The notes under the pieces were generated by a model. The model made no database searches. It was given only the letters and a program-made list of their open reading frames with translations, and had not been told where the DNA came from. 13,987 nt of DNA from Verrucomicrobiales bacterium (GTDB lineage: Bacteria; Verrucomicrobiota; Verrucomicrobiia; Methylacidiphilales; JAAUTS01), in NCBI GenBank assembly GCA_031279715.1, contig JAITHY010000017.1:1-13987 (forward strand). Direction: 5' to 3'. Position 1 is the first letter of the stretch, and each line of letters starts with the position of its first letter. Shown here piece after piece: positions 5,245-12,421 of this stretch. The position numbers and the translations under genes were made by a program.

Positions 5245-6489
5245 ATGAAAAAGTACATAGTAATAATGGGGGTGCTAATGGCATCCATAACGACAAGTTT
5301 TGCGCAACGCTTGCAAAGCTTTGCCATGGATTCTCTGGCATCCGAAGGTTCCGGCGGGAGCTTGCAGTTGACCATAACGTTGAGTAAAACTCAACTGGTG
5401 ATGTTGTTTGCAAGCCACTACTCAACCGATGGCTCTGGAGATATCCACTATAATGTTAATAGTTTCACTAATCCTGTTACCACCTACTTTGATATTGATG
5501 GTGTAAATTATGGACACTATTCCACGCAACTTACCGCGCCCGACGGAAGCGGTAGTCCACGCCCCCACAGTGGCAGCGGCTATTATTTTTTAGAATTGGC
5601 CGCGGGTACTCACACTATAAAGATTGCACATGGCTCCAATGAGGTTGTAACAATTCCCGATTATCGTGGTATTGGCGCGAGTGGGGATCGTGGTGGCAGA
5701 GGCGAAATATTTGCCATAGAATTGGGTGAATCCGTCGGCGCGGGTGCGATAACCCAAGCAGATTTAGCGGCTTTGGAAACTAGCCTGCGACAAGCCATTG
5801 CCGCTGGTGACACCGCCACCGCTACGACCATCAACAATGCCCTCACCACCTATCAGTCGCAAGTTCAAATCACCGTCAATAACTTGCAAAGTCAAATTGA
5901 TGCCCTGAATATCAACAAAGACACGCTGGCGTCCCAAATCGCCGCCTTGGAACAACAAAGCAACGCTCAGTCCGCATTACTGGCACAGTTACAGCAAAGT
6001 TTGGCGACAACGCAACAGGACTTGGCTAACTTGACATCGGAATTTTCAAACTTGTCCGCGTTGCTAAATGGCTTGGCTGAACGCGTCACCGCCAACGAAC
6101 AGGCCATTGCCAATTTGCGAAACAGCCTGATGTTGGTCAATAATCAACTAATAGCCTACGGTTTGCGGTTGGACGAACATGGCGCGTTACTTTTCCAATT
6201 GGGCGTGCGTCTGGACGAGCACGGCAATTTGCTGGACTCTCACGGCAACTTGATTGCCAAATTAACGACACAACTTAATAACCAGGGTGACCAGCTAAAA
6301 AAACTGCAAAAAAAACTTGATCGTACGGCAGGCTTGGCTTGGGTCGGTGTTGGCATGGGCAGCGCCGGCGCGGTGTCGGCGTGGAGTTACATGCTCGCTG
6401 ACGATGACAGGGAGGATGACAAGTGCTGCGGCGGTGCCGTGCCGGAAGTCAAATCAACCCGTCCGGGCTTTTCATCTGCTGGGAAATGA
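5245..6489 (+). CDS. Secreted coiled-coil protein with C-terminal membrane anchor, unknown
   Basis: 414 aa from ATG 5245, preceded by AGAAAGAAAAAA. Residues 1-20 are a signal peptide (KKYIVIMGVLMASITTSFAQ). Residues about 21-160 are Gly/Ser/Thr-rich and look beta-stranded (YFDIDGVNYGHYSTQL, GYYFLELAAGTHTIKIAHGS), like a binding domain. About 170-355 is a long coiled coil rich in Gln, Asn, Leu and Ala, with LRLDEHGALLFQLG and VRLDEHGNLLDSHG as imperfect 14-residue repeats near 305-335. A hydrophobic stretch (about 361-385) and a charged tail with a CC pair (about 394) follow. The 5' third is more AT-rich than its neighbours, suggesting it was acquired separately. I know no standard T4SS part like this. 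Its place between VirB4 and the lipoprotein, and its fibre-like plan, suggest a surface adhesin or mating-contact protein; that is inference. Confidence 0.72.
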   Translation: MKKYIVIMGVLMASITTSFAQRLQSFAMDSLASEGSGGSLQLTITLSKTQLVMLFASHYSTDGSGDIHYNVNSFTNPVTTYFDIDGVNYGHYSTQLTAPDGSGSPRPHSGSGYYFLELAAGTHTIKIAHGSNEVVTIPDYRGIGASGDRGGRGEIFAIELGESVGAGAITQADLAALETSLRQAIAAGDTATATTINNALTTYQSQVQITVNNLQSQIDALNINKDTLASQIAALEQQSNAQSALLAQLQQSLATTQQDLANLTSEFSNLSALLNGLAERVTANEQAIANLRNSLMLVNNQLIAYGLRLDEHGALLFQLGVRLDEHGNLLDSHGNLIAKLTTQLNNQGDQLKKLQKKLDRTAGLAWVGVGMGSAGAVSAWSYMLADDDREDDKCCGGAVPEVKSTRPGFSSAGK

Positions 6490-6491
6490 CA

Positions 6492-6896
6492 ATGTTATTC
6501 CGACTTTTAATTTTGTTGTCAGCGTTGGCGTCGGCGTGCTCAAGCCGTGCGGTGTATGACACGGCGGGAGCCGGGGCTGGCGCGCTGATTGCCAATCAAA
6601 TCAGCGGCGGTGACACGCTGATGACCGCGGCGGGCGCGGGCGGCGGGGTGCTGGCGGCGGAGTTGTTGCAAGGGGCTTCCGCTGACGGTCAGCGGGAGCA
6701 GTACAATCGCGGTTATGACCGCGGTGCCTCGGACGCTGCCAAGCGGATGTATTGGCTGACGCAAAATCTGCAACAACCCAATCCTGACCAAAGCGGTGGC
6801 AGAGTCCGTCGCTACACGTTTCCCGCCGGTGGCGAGGTGACAGCGGACGGGGTGCGGGAACAGTCTTACGAAGTGACAGTGCCGGTGGAGGAGTAA
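6492..6896 (+). CDS. Glycine-zipper lipoprotein of the T4SS operon (VirB7-position)
   Basis: 134 aa from ATG 6492, which has GGGA seven bases upstream; an alternative ATG at 6486 overlaps the previous stop (ATGA). A short signal sequence (LFRLLILLSALASAC) ends at a Cys near residue 15, a near-lipobox with Ala at -3 instead of Leu/Val/Ile. Next comes a Gly/Ala-rich segment with GxxxG spacing (TAGAGAGALIANQISGG, AAGAGGGVLAAELLQG), a glycine zipper, then a soluble part with QYNRGYDRGASDAAKRMYW and a C-terminal strand region ending VTVPVEE. Small outer-membrane lipoproteins stabilise VirB9 in T4SS core complexes; this may play that part, although VirB7 is normally much shorter. It is 3 bases from the next gene, which uses its GGAGGAG end as a ribosome site. 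Confidence 0.68.
   Translation: MLFRLLILLSALASACSSRAVYDTAGAGAGALIANQISGGDTLMTAAGAGGGVLAAELLQGASADGQREQYNRGYDRGASDAAKRMYWLTQNLQQPNPDQSGGRVRRYTFPAGGEVTADGVREQSYEVTVPVEE
6679..6695. repeat. 17-bp perfect palindrome inside the lipoprotein gene
   Basis: CCGCTGACGGTCAGCGG: 8-bp arms CCGCTGAC / GTCAGCGG around one G. It lies in coding sequence (codons for A-S-A-D-G-Q-R) and contains the CGCTGACGG word that is repeated through the operon. It may be chance from codon use or a protein-binding site. Confidence 0.4.
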
Positions 6897-6899
6897 ATT

Positions 6900-7625
6900 A
6901 TGCGAAAGATTATTTCACTGCTGGCGGTTTGTTGTTTAGCCCGTCAGAGCCACGCGCAATGGGCGGTGTCGGATGCGACGAGCCAGACATTGATTGAGTT
7001 GCAGACCGCCATGGACATGGAAAAGTGGGCGGAGCAACTGGCGCGGATGAACGACATGTTGACTCAAAGCCGGCGCGTGATTGAGCTGACTGGCGACCCC
7101 GTGCAGGCGGCGGGTGCGCTTGGCGCGGTGGCGGGGGTTGACCCCGTTGCCAAGTCCGGGGCGACGTCATCACTGGCGTCCATGCTGAAAACCGCCAATG
7201 CCGCGCAATCGCTGTACTGGACGGGCAACGGCTTGTACCAATCGCTGCCGGACACCTTGCCGGACGGGGGCAAAATCACCCGCGACCTGAACGCCTACAA
7301 ATCCATCGCGGCGTTCGAGAGCGCGTATGACCGTTACCTAATCGGGGCGGAGCGGTTGCAGTCCGCCCGCGTCCGCCTGTTGCGCGACATTGAAACTTTG
7401 CAAGCGCAGCCGGTGACGACCGAGAGCCAGCAGCGGGAGAAGCAAATCAAACTCGCCGCCTTGCAAGCGCAGTTGGCGGCGTTGGAGCAGGAGCGGGCGC
7501 GGCTGTCCGAGGAGGTGGCGGTGCAAAAAGCCGCCAATGACGAGCAGCGTGCCAAGCAAGAACAGGCGCGGAAGGAAAACAACCATGCCGAGCGGCAAAA
7601 CTTCTGGCAGCGGCAGCAACGCTAA
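6900..7625 (+). CDS. VirB5/TrbJ-like secreted protein
   Basis: 241 aa, ATG 6900 behind GGAGGAG. Signal peptide of about 19 residues (RKIISLLAVCCLARQSHA, then QWAVSD). Residues about 25-70 are helical (TLIELQTAMDMEKWAEQLAR, then MNDMLTQSRRVIELTGDP), close to the N-terminal helix pattern of TrbJ/VirB5 proteins. A Gly/Ala/Ser-rich middle part follows, and from about 150 a long charged coiled coil (LQAQLAALEQERARLSEEVA). VirB5 proteins are minor pilus components at the tip that help contact recipient cells; TrbJ is the P-type counterpart. Position just before the VirB6/TrbL gene supports this. The long charged coiled coil at the end is more than the minimum VirB5 fold. Confidence 0.68.
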   Translation: MRKIISLLAVCCLARQSHAQWAVSDATSQTLIELQTAMDMEKWAEQLARMNDMLTQSRRVIELTGDPVQAAGALGAVAGVDPVAKSGATSSLASMLKTANAAQSLYWTGNGLYQSLPDTLPDGGKITRDLNAYKSIAAFESAYDRYLIGAERLQSARVRLLRDIETLQAQPVTTESQQREKQIKLAALQAQLAALEQERARLSEEVAVQKAANDEQRAKQEQARKENNHAERQNFWQRQQR

Positions 7626-7631
7626 CATTTT

Positions 7632-8708
7632 ATGCAACGGTTCACCGACATCATTAACGAGTTTTACGGCTTCTTGCTGACCGATTTGCACACGTCAGTC
7701 ATGGCGTTTGCCGACACGCTGCTGCAACTGGCGTTTGTGATGGTCGCGCTGAGCATCGGCTGGAACGCGCTGAAACACAAGTTTCACGCTGACGTTGGGG
7801 AATTGCTGTGGGCGGTGTTGATGGCGGGCGTCATTGCCGGTTTGATTGCCATGTGGCCGCGACTGGCGTCGCCGCAGGGAACGTTTCAAAATATTGTGGA
7901 GAGCTTGTCGGGACAAATCCGCGAAAACGTGGTGGAGGTTTACTCCCAAGCGTTGGCGGTGTTTGAGCGGGGCAGTTTGGACTGGTCGCTGCTGACCGAC
8001 CCCGTGGATTGTGTGACCGGCGTGCTGGTGTATTGCCTGTTGGTGGCGGGGTTCATGGTGATGTGTCTGGCGAAGTTGTTGCAGTTTTTCCTGATTGAAC
8101 TGTCGCTGGCGTTCGCCCCGGTGTTTTTGTCGCTGTTCGTGTTTCAAGCCACGCGGAGCATTGCGGTGAATTTTGTCACCGGCAGCGTCGGCTTGTTTCT
8201 GTGGCCGCTGATGTGGAACTTCACGGACTTGGCGATTTTGCCGCTGACCAAGGTTGCCATGGCGCAAGTCGGCTCGCCGACCACGCTGCTCATTATGATG
8301 GGTTGTCTGGGTTCATGCGTCACTCTCGGCTACGCGGTCGCCCCGTTTTGGCTGACCCACAAACTCAAAACCGGCGGTGAAATGGGTTCGGCGTTGGCAA
8401 TGGCGGCGGCGGGACTGACATTTTTGGCGGCCAGAGTCGGCCTGTCAGTGGCCCTTGGCAATCCCGCGCCCATGGCCGGAGCCGCTAACGATGTTACCCC
8501 GCCCCGGCACGAACCGCCGCCTTCGTCCGGTGGCGGCAGTGAGCCGTTGCCGCCGGTGGAACCGCCGTCGCTGCCAGTCACGCCGTCGAGTGGCGGCCTG
8601 CCAGTCAGTGCGCCGGTGGCAGCGGTGCCGGTAAAAAATCTTCCACCGGCGGGCGTAATCTTAACCCCAACAACCGAACCCATCATCAATCAGGAGATAA
8701 AAATATGA
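7632..8708 (+). CDS. VirB6/TrbL-like polytopic inner-membrane channel protein
   Basis: 358 aa from ATG 7632, six bases after the previous stop. At least five hydrophobic spans are visible: about residues 22-42, 57-76, 128-170 (a double span with LLQFFLIELSLAFAPVFLSL), 178-205 and 214-235, with a further one near 250-270. The LIELSLAFAPVFLSLFVFQ block, with a conserved-looking A-P in the membrane, is typical of TrbL/VirB6. Residues 275-358 form a Pro/Ser/Gly-rich tail (HEPPPSSGGGSEPLPPVEPP) likely in the periplasm or cytoplasm as a flexible linker. VirB6 forms part of the inner-membrane path for the transferred DNA and protein. The TGA stop overlaps the next ATG (ATGA, 8705-8708), so translation is coupled. 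Confidence 0.78.
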   Translation: MQRFTDIINEFYGFLLTDLHTSVMAFADTLLQLAFVMVALSIGWNALKHKFHADVGELLWAVLMAGVIAGLIAMWPRLASPQGTFQNIVESLSGQIRENVVEVYSQALAVFERGSLDWSLLTDPVDCVTGVLVYCLLVAGFMVMCLAKLLQFFLIELSLAFAPVFLSLFVFQATRSIAVNFVTGSVGLFLWPLMWNFTDLAILPLTKVAMAQVGSPTTLLIMMGCLGSCVTLGYAVAPFWLTHKLKTGGEMGSALAMAAAGLTFLAARVGLSVALGNPAPMAGAANDVTPPRHEPPPSSGGGSEPLPPVEPPSLPVTPSSGGLPVSAPVAAVPVKNLPPAGVILTPTTEPIINQEIKI

Positions 8709-9175
8709 GCCAGCTCACCGCGGATTTATTCGCCGTCAATTTGCGCAAAGTGCTGAAAACGCACGGGCATTTGCCCGCTTTTGAACGGAGCCTTGCCAAT
8801 CCCAATCAGGATTTTGCCGTTGAACTGGAACGCCCGCCGTTGCACACGCTGAACATTGAAGTTCTGCCGCCCGTGACAAACCGTTTTCGCGTGCCCGCCG
8901 TGGCGGTGGCCCACACTTGGATATCCCATGGTGATCTCATGCGCGACCCTGAAATAGTGTTCGCCGTCAAGCCCGAGGGCTGGGTGCCGTATGAAATCAC
9001 CCAAGATCCGGTGGGATGTTACCGAAATGCCTTTGACGCTGACGGTCACTTTGACGAAAACATCAGCCGCGACCTTTTGCCGTTAACAAAGGCATGGGCG
9101 CGTAATCTCGTTGTCCAAGGTTGGACGGGCGAGAGCGAGGACCATTCAATCAAACCCAAACTTCAATCTTTATGA
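8705..9175 (+). CDS. DUF6908-like protein within the T4SS operon
   Basis: 156 aa from ATG 8705 (AGGAG eight bases upstream; ATGA overlap with VirB6). No signal peptide or membrane segment, so probably cytoplasmic. The core reads RFRVPAVAVAHTWISHGDLM then RDPEIVFAVKPEGWVPYEIT, QDPVGCYRNAF, and near the end LTKAWARNLVVQGW. This resembles the DUF6908 pattern (SVAHYxxQNGDxMxDPEMxFEV ... PxxFxxDxxGxYQE ... WxxNLxxQGF) known from phages and mobile elements, recalled from memory and not searched. Function of that domain is unknown. Being tucked between VirB6 and VirB8 by stop-start overlaps on both sides means it is made together with the channel, which is unusual for a soluble protein. It could be an element housekeeping or anti-defence factor; that is speculation. 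Confidence 0.6.
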   Translation: MSQLTADLFAVNLRKVLKTHGHLPAFERSLANPNQDFAVELERPPLHTLNIEVLPPVTNRFRVPAVAVAHTWISHGDLMRDPEIVFAVKPEGWVPYEITQDPVGCYRNAFDADGHFDENISRDLLPLTKAWARNLVVQGWTGESEDHSIKPKLQSL

Positions 9176-9783
9176 CCCATCCCGTTGAAATTTTTACGAA
9201 TAACCGCATGGCGGCGCGGTTTTGGTTTTTCACTTCGTTGTGCGCGATGATGGCGCTGGCGGTCATGCCGTGTTTGCTGGTCAGGGCGTATCGGGTGCCG
9301 GAACGGGCGGTGGTGTTGAACACCGCCACCGGCAGCATGGTGTACGCGCCGGTGCTTGGATTTATGGACGCGGACGAGTTGCACGCCTATCACGCTCGAC
9401 TGGCGACGCTGACGCTGCTCCAAACCAACCCCAACGGCGCGGATTTTCCAGAGCTGGTTGACCGGCTGTTTTTGGCGGGGGCGCGGCGGCAGGTGCAACA
9501 GCAGTTCGCCGCCAGCGAGGACTTGTTCAAGAACAGGCAACTGCGGCAAAAGCCGGAGATTGCCGAAATTAAAATTTTGCGGCGCGGCGGCAGCGTCGGC
9601 GGCATGGCGGCGGTGGAGGCGCAGGTCAGCGGGCAGTTGATTCGCAGCGGGGTGAACAATGGCATGGCGTTCACCGAGCCGGTGAACTTTGCCATCCGCT
9701 ACGCGCTGGTGCGCAATCCCGATTTGCTGAACAACAACCTGTTCCCGCTGGCGGTGGGGACTTACCAGTATCAGGAGCAATGA
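9172..9783 (+). CDS. VirB8/TrbF-like inner-membrane core protein
   Basis: 203 aa from ATG 9172, which overlaps the previous TGA (ATGA); the upstream readings would lie inside the preceding gene. N-terminal cytoplasmic tail (THPVEIFTNNRMAARFW), one membrane helix at about 17-37 (FFTSLCAMMALAVMPCLLV), then a periplasmic domain. The helix-strand content, with EPVNFAIRYALVRNPDLLNN toward the end, fits the NTF2-like VirB8/TraE periplasmic fold. VirB8 is a bitopic nucleation factor that bridges inner-membrane parts and the VirB9-VirB10 core. Position ahead of VirB9 and VirB10 is the standard order. Its TGA overlaps the ATG at 9780. Sequence identity with named families is low, so the P-type (TrbF) versus F-type (TraE) label is open. 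Confidence 0.72.
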   Translation: MTHPVEIFTNNRMAARFWFFTSLCAMMALAVMPCLLVRAYRVPERAVVLNTATGSMVYAPVLGFMDADELHAYHARLATLTLLQTNPNGADFPELVDRLFLAGARRQVQQQFAASEDLFKNRQLRQKPEIAEIKILRRGGSVGGMAAVEAQVSGQLIRSGVNNGMAFTEPVNFAIRYALVRNPDLLNNNLFPLAVGTYQYQEQ

Positions 9784-9785
9784 TT

Positions 9786-10619
9786 ATGAGAACCGTTATT
9801 TATTTCACGATTGGCATGTTGATGAGTTGTGTGCCGCTGACGGCGAAGACCGTTGCGTCAGCGTTGCGGCAATATCCGTTGGACGAACATCTTGTACATG
9901 AAGTGCCGGTGACCGTCAGCGAGGGGACGACGGTGTTGATGTTTCCGTCGCGGATCAGTGCCATCTATGCGCAGCGGGTGTCACTTGATCCCGCTGACGA
10001 TGCGGATTTTGCCATGACCTTCCAGCCCGGGCAGTTTTATTTCACGGTCAACGCCCGCAGGGATGGAGTGCGCGATGTCATCAGCGTGGTGCTGGGCAAA
10101 CAGGTGTATCAAATCCGTGTCGTCGCCGCCATGGACAAGGCGGTGTTGACCGCCAGCTTTTTCAAAGTGACACGGCAGGAACAAGCGTCAGCGGTGTCGC
10201 CCAACAAATTATTGTCGCTGCTGGACAAGAGCAAATTGTACCACCAGTTGCGCCAGCACTACCCGCGGGAGGCGGAACAAATTGACCATGCGCGACCGCA
10301 AACGGTGTTGTGTTACCGCGATTTCACGGCGACGGTTCAGGACGTGTGGCGTTACGAGGCGGAGGATACGCTGGTGTTTTGCGTGTTGTTGCGCAATCAC
10401 AGCGACCGTGCCGTTGAATTTTTGACCAATGAAATTGCCGTGCGTGTCGGCCAGCGGATTTACCCCGCCGCCATTGTGGACGCCGCCGGTGTCATGCCGC
10501 CGTATTCAACGGTGCCGGTGTGGTTCGCCGTCAGCGGTTCGCCGGACGGCGGGCGCAATAATCTTTCCGTCAACAACCGCTGGAATGTGCTGGTGCCGCG
10601 CAAGGAGGGGAGTCTGTGA
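9786..10619 (+). CDS. VirB9/TrbG-like periplasmic core protein
   Basis: 277 aa from ATG 9786, chosen because AGGAG (9773-9777) sits eight bases upstream; an ATG at 9780 overlaps the previous stop and would add two residues. Signal peptide about 1-20 (TVIYFTIGMLMSCVPLTAKT). The N-terminal domain has VPVTVSEGTTVLMFPSRISA, similar to the strand region after the signal in VirB9/TraK proteins, and the C-terminal half holds strands with CVLLRNHSDRAVEFLTNEIA and a VPVWFAVSG segment, like the VirB9 C-terminal beta-sandwich that contacts VirB7 and VirB10 at the outer membrane. It overlaps VirB10 by GTGA. The level of match is moderate; context (between VirB8 and VirB10) is the main support. Confidence 0.72.
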   Translation: MRTVIYFTIGMLMSCVPLTAKTVASALRQYPLDEHLVHEVPVTVSEGTTVLMFPSRISAIYAQRVSLDPADDADFAMTFQPGQFYFTVNARRDGVRDVISVVLGKQVYQIRVVAAMDKAVLTASFFKVTRQEQASAVSPNKLLSLLDKSKLYHQLRQHYPREAEQIDHARPQTVLCYRDFTATVQDVWRYEAEDTLVFCVLLRNHSDRAVEFLTNEIAVRVGQRIYPAAIVDAAGVMPPYSTVPVWFAVSGSPDGGRNNLSVNNRWNVLVPRKEGSL

Positions 10620-11584
10620 GTATGCAGCGGGTGATGATTTTTTTCAGGACGGGCAAGCTGCTGTTGTTCATGGCACTGTTCGGGCTGGTCATTTGGTGGG
10701 TGATTGCCGGTCGGGTGGACGGGGAGAAGATTGCCGGCAATGCGCTGCAACTGGAACGGCAAGGCTTGGCGGCGGTGGGCGCGGTGACGACGTTCGGCAA
10801 TCCGATTGCACCGATGGCGACGGAAACCCGTGTGAATCAGCGGCGCGAGGAGATTAAACCGGCTCGCTCAGCGGCGTTGTATGTTGACCCGCAAGCGCGG
10901 GTGAGCGACGAGTTCGCGCCGTTCGGCAGGTTGCTGGAATGTCAGTTGGTGGTCACGCTGGATTCGAGCCGCGCCCAGACGCCGATTGTCGGGCAGGTGA
11001 CACGCGATGTTTGGCACAACGGCAGGCTCATCATTCCCGCTGGCGCTGAAGTTCACGGCATGGCGCAGGCGGATCGTTCGCGTGACCGCATCACGGCGCA
11101 GGACAAATGGGTGTTGGTGTGGCGGTTGCCACGGCATCCGTTAAACGGTTGTGAATTGCCGTTGACTGGCGTCGCGTTGGCATATTTACCGGACGCTGAC
11201 GGTCGTGGTTGGAACATTATTGACGGCAGCGCGGGATTGCCCGGCGAGGTGATTAAAACTGACAAGTGGGCGGAGATTAAATTGTTCGCCGCGACGTTTA
11301 TTCAAGGCATTGGGCAGGGGCTTGGGTCGTCGGAGATGTTGTATGCCGCCAACGGGGTTTATCAATCGTCAGCGGGCACGATTAAGAACAGTCTGGCGAA
11401 GGGCGCGGAGTTGATGACCCAATCCTACGCGCAGCAAATTCAGCAGGCGATTCAACGCGACGGCTTTTTTGTGCGGGTGGCGGCGGGGACGCCGTTTTAC
11501 CTCTACGTGACGCAAACCATCGATTTGGCCGACGCCGGTGTCGGTGTGGCCGGAGCTAACAATCAACGGAGAAATCAGAAATGA
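10616..11584 (+). CDS. VirB10/TrbI-like core protein
   Basis: 322 aa from GTG 10616, seven bases after AGGAGG; ATG 10622 is a possible start two codons on. One membrane helix at about 15-33 (LLLFMALFGLVIWWVIAG) follows a short basic tail. The linker is short and lacks the long Pro-rich region of classic VirB10. The C-terminal domain (about 100-322) begins FAPFGRLLECQLVVTLDSSR, then TPIVGQVTRDVW, GRLIIPAGAEVHG, and later FVRVAAGTPFYLYVTQTID, which follow the TrbI/VirB10 beta-barrel pattern (L...I.S....V.G.V...V...G...IP.G..L.G). VirB10 spans both membranes and couples cytoplasmic energy to channel opening. ATGA overlap with the next gene (11581-11584). Confidence 0.84.
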   Translation: MSMQRVMIFFRTGKLLLFMALFGLVIWWVIAGRVDGEKIAGNALQLERQGLAAVGAVTTFGNPIAPMATETRVNQRREEIKPARSAALYVDPQARVSDEFAPFGRLLECQLVVTLDSSRAQTPIVGQVTRDVWHNGRLIIPAGAEVHGMAQADRSRDRITAQDKWVLVWRLPRHPLNGCELPLTGVALAYLPDADGRGWNIIDGSAGLPGEVIKTDKWAEIKLFAATFIQGIGQGLGSSEMLYAANGVYQSSAGTIKNSLAKGAELMTQSYAQQIQQAIQRDGFFVRVAAGTPFYLYVTQTIDLADAGVGVAGANNQRRNQK

Positions 11585-12405
11585 AGAAACATCGAAACAT
11601 CACCATGCCGCAGTGGATCAAGGAGGCCGTCAGGGAAAACGGCTTTGTCGCCGCCGTGGTCGGTTTGTCCACCCAGGCTCGTTACGGCAAGGCGCGGTTC
11701 TTTGAACTGCTGGCGCACGGGTTGTACAATCGCTGCAAGCTCGACATTGAGAAGCGCAGCACCACGCGCCCGCCGTTATCGTCCTCGCCGCCCCGCCGCA
11801 AGAAATCCCGCCGTGCGCTGGCGGCGGTGTCATTGCTGGCGTTGTCGCTGTGTGTGAACGCTTGCAGCGTGCCGACGCTGACACCCGCCAACGGGGTGCC
11901 GTGTTTGCCGACCACCACGCCCGGCACGCTGCTGGACGATAACCAAAGCCGGTGGGTGCGGAGTGAGGAGCAAGTGAGGCAGTACACCGTCAACCCGTAC
12001 CGCGACCCGAATAATCCGAACTTGCGCCACGATGCTCACAATGTGCAGCGGCTGGAGGAAGCGGCGGTGTGGGATTTGCGACCCAATCCGCCCTTGTCTT
12101 CCGGCGCGGCGCCGGAGCGGACGGTGCCCGCCACCGTGTTGAATCCAATCAAGGCTGAGTTGGAGCAGAAGCTGGCCGAGCAGCAGAAATACATGGCGCT
12201 TATCATTGAGCAGAACGAGCAGTTGTTGCAACAGGACGCGGCGCGACGGCAACAGGCGGAGGAGATGAATGAGTTGCGGCTTCAGACTGACGACGCGCTG
12301 AATCAAATCGGCAGTTTACGCAACCAGCTTGAGGTGGAGCGGCAGTTGCGCGAGCAGCCCGACGGTGATGCCGCCAGACCGTGGTGGAAATTTTGGAATC
12401 ATTAA
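11581..12405 (+). CDS. T4SS operon protein with internal lipobox and coiled coil
   Basis: 274 aa from ATG 11581 (GGAG ten bases upstream, overlap with VirB10). Residues 1-72 are soluble and basic (MPQWIKEAVRENGFVAAVVG, YGKARFFELLAHGLYNRCKL). Residues about 73-95 read RRKKSRRALAAVSLLALSLC then VNACS, exactly like a lipoprotein signal with Cys95, but displaced inward. The next part has a YRDPNNPNLRHDAHNVQRLE and AAVWDLRPNP segment, then a coiled coil from about 195 (AELEQKLAEQQKYMALIIEQ onward) and a WWKFW end. No in-frame ATG lies between residue 9 and the lipobox. It could be a type II membrane protein, or a fusion of a small cytosolic ORF with a lipoprotein such as TrbH/TraV. I do not assign a name. 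Confidence 0.65.
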   Translation: MKKHRNITMPQWIKEAVRENGFVAAVVGLSTQARYGKARFFELLAHGLYNRCKLDIEKRSTTRPPLSSSPPRRKKSRRALAAVSLLALSLCVNACSVPTLTPANGVPCLPTTTPGTLLDDNQSRWVRSEEQVRQYTVNPYRDPNNPNLRHDAHNVQRLEEAAVWDLRPNPPLSSGAAPERTVPATVLNPIKAELEQKLAEQQKYMALIIEQNEQLLQQDAARRQQAEEMNELRLQTDDALNQIGSLRNQLEVERQLREQPDGDAARPWWKFWNH

Positions 12406-12421
12406 CCGAAGGAGACAAAGT

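Noticed and set aside
7695..8267. 190-aa minus-strand open frame opposite the VirB6-like gene
   Set aside because: Composition dominated by His, Gln and Arg, typical of the antisense of a hydrophobic gene.
9163..9780. 205-aa minus-strand open frame opposite the VirB8-like gene
   Set aside because: Antisense shadow with Arg/His/Gln bias; the plus strand has a coherent membrane protein coupled to its neighbours.
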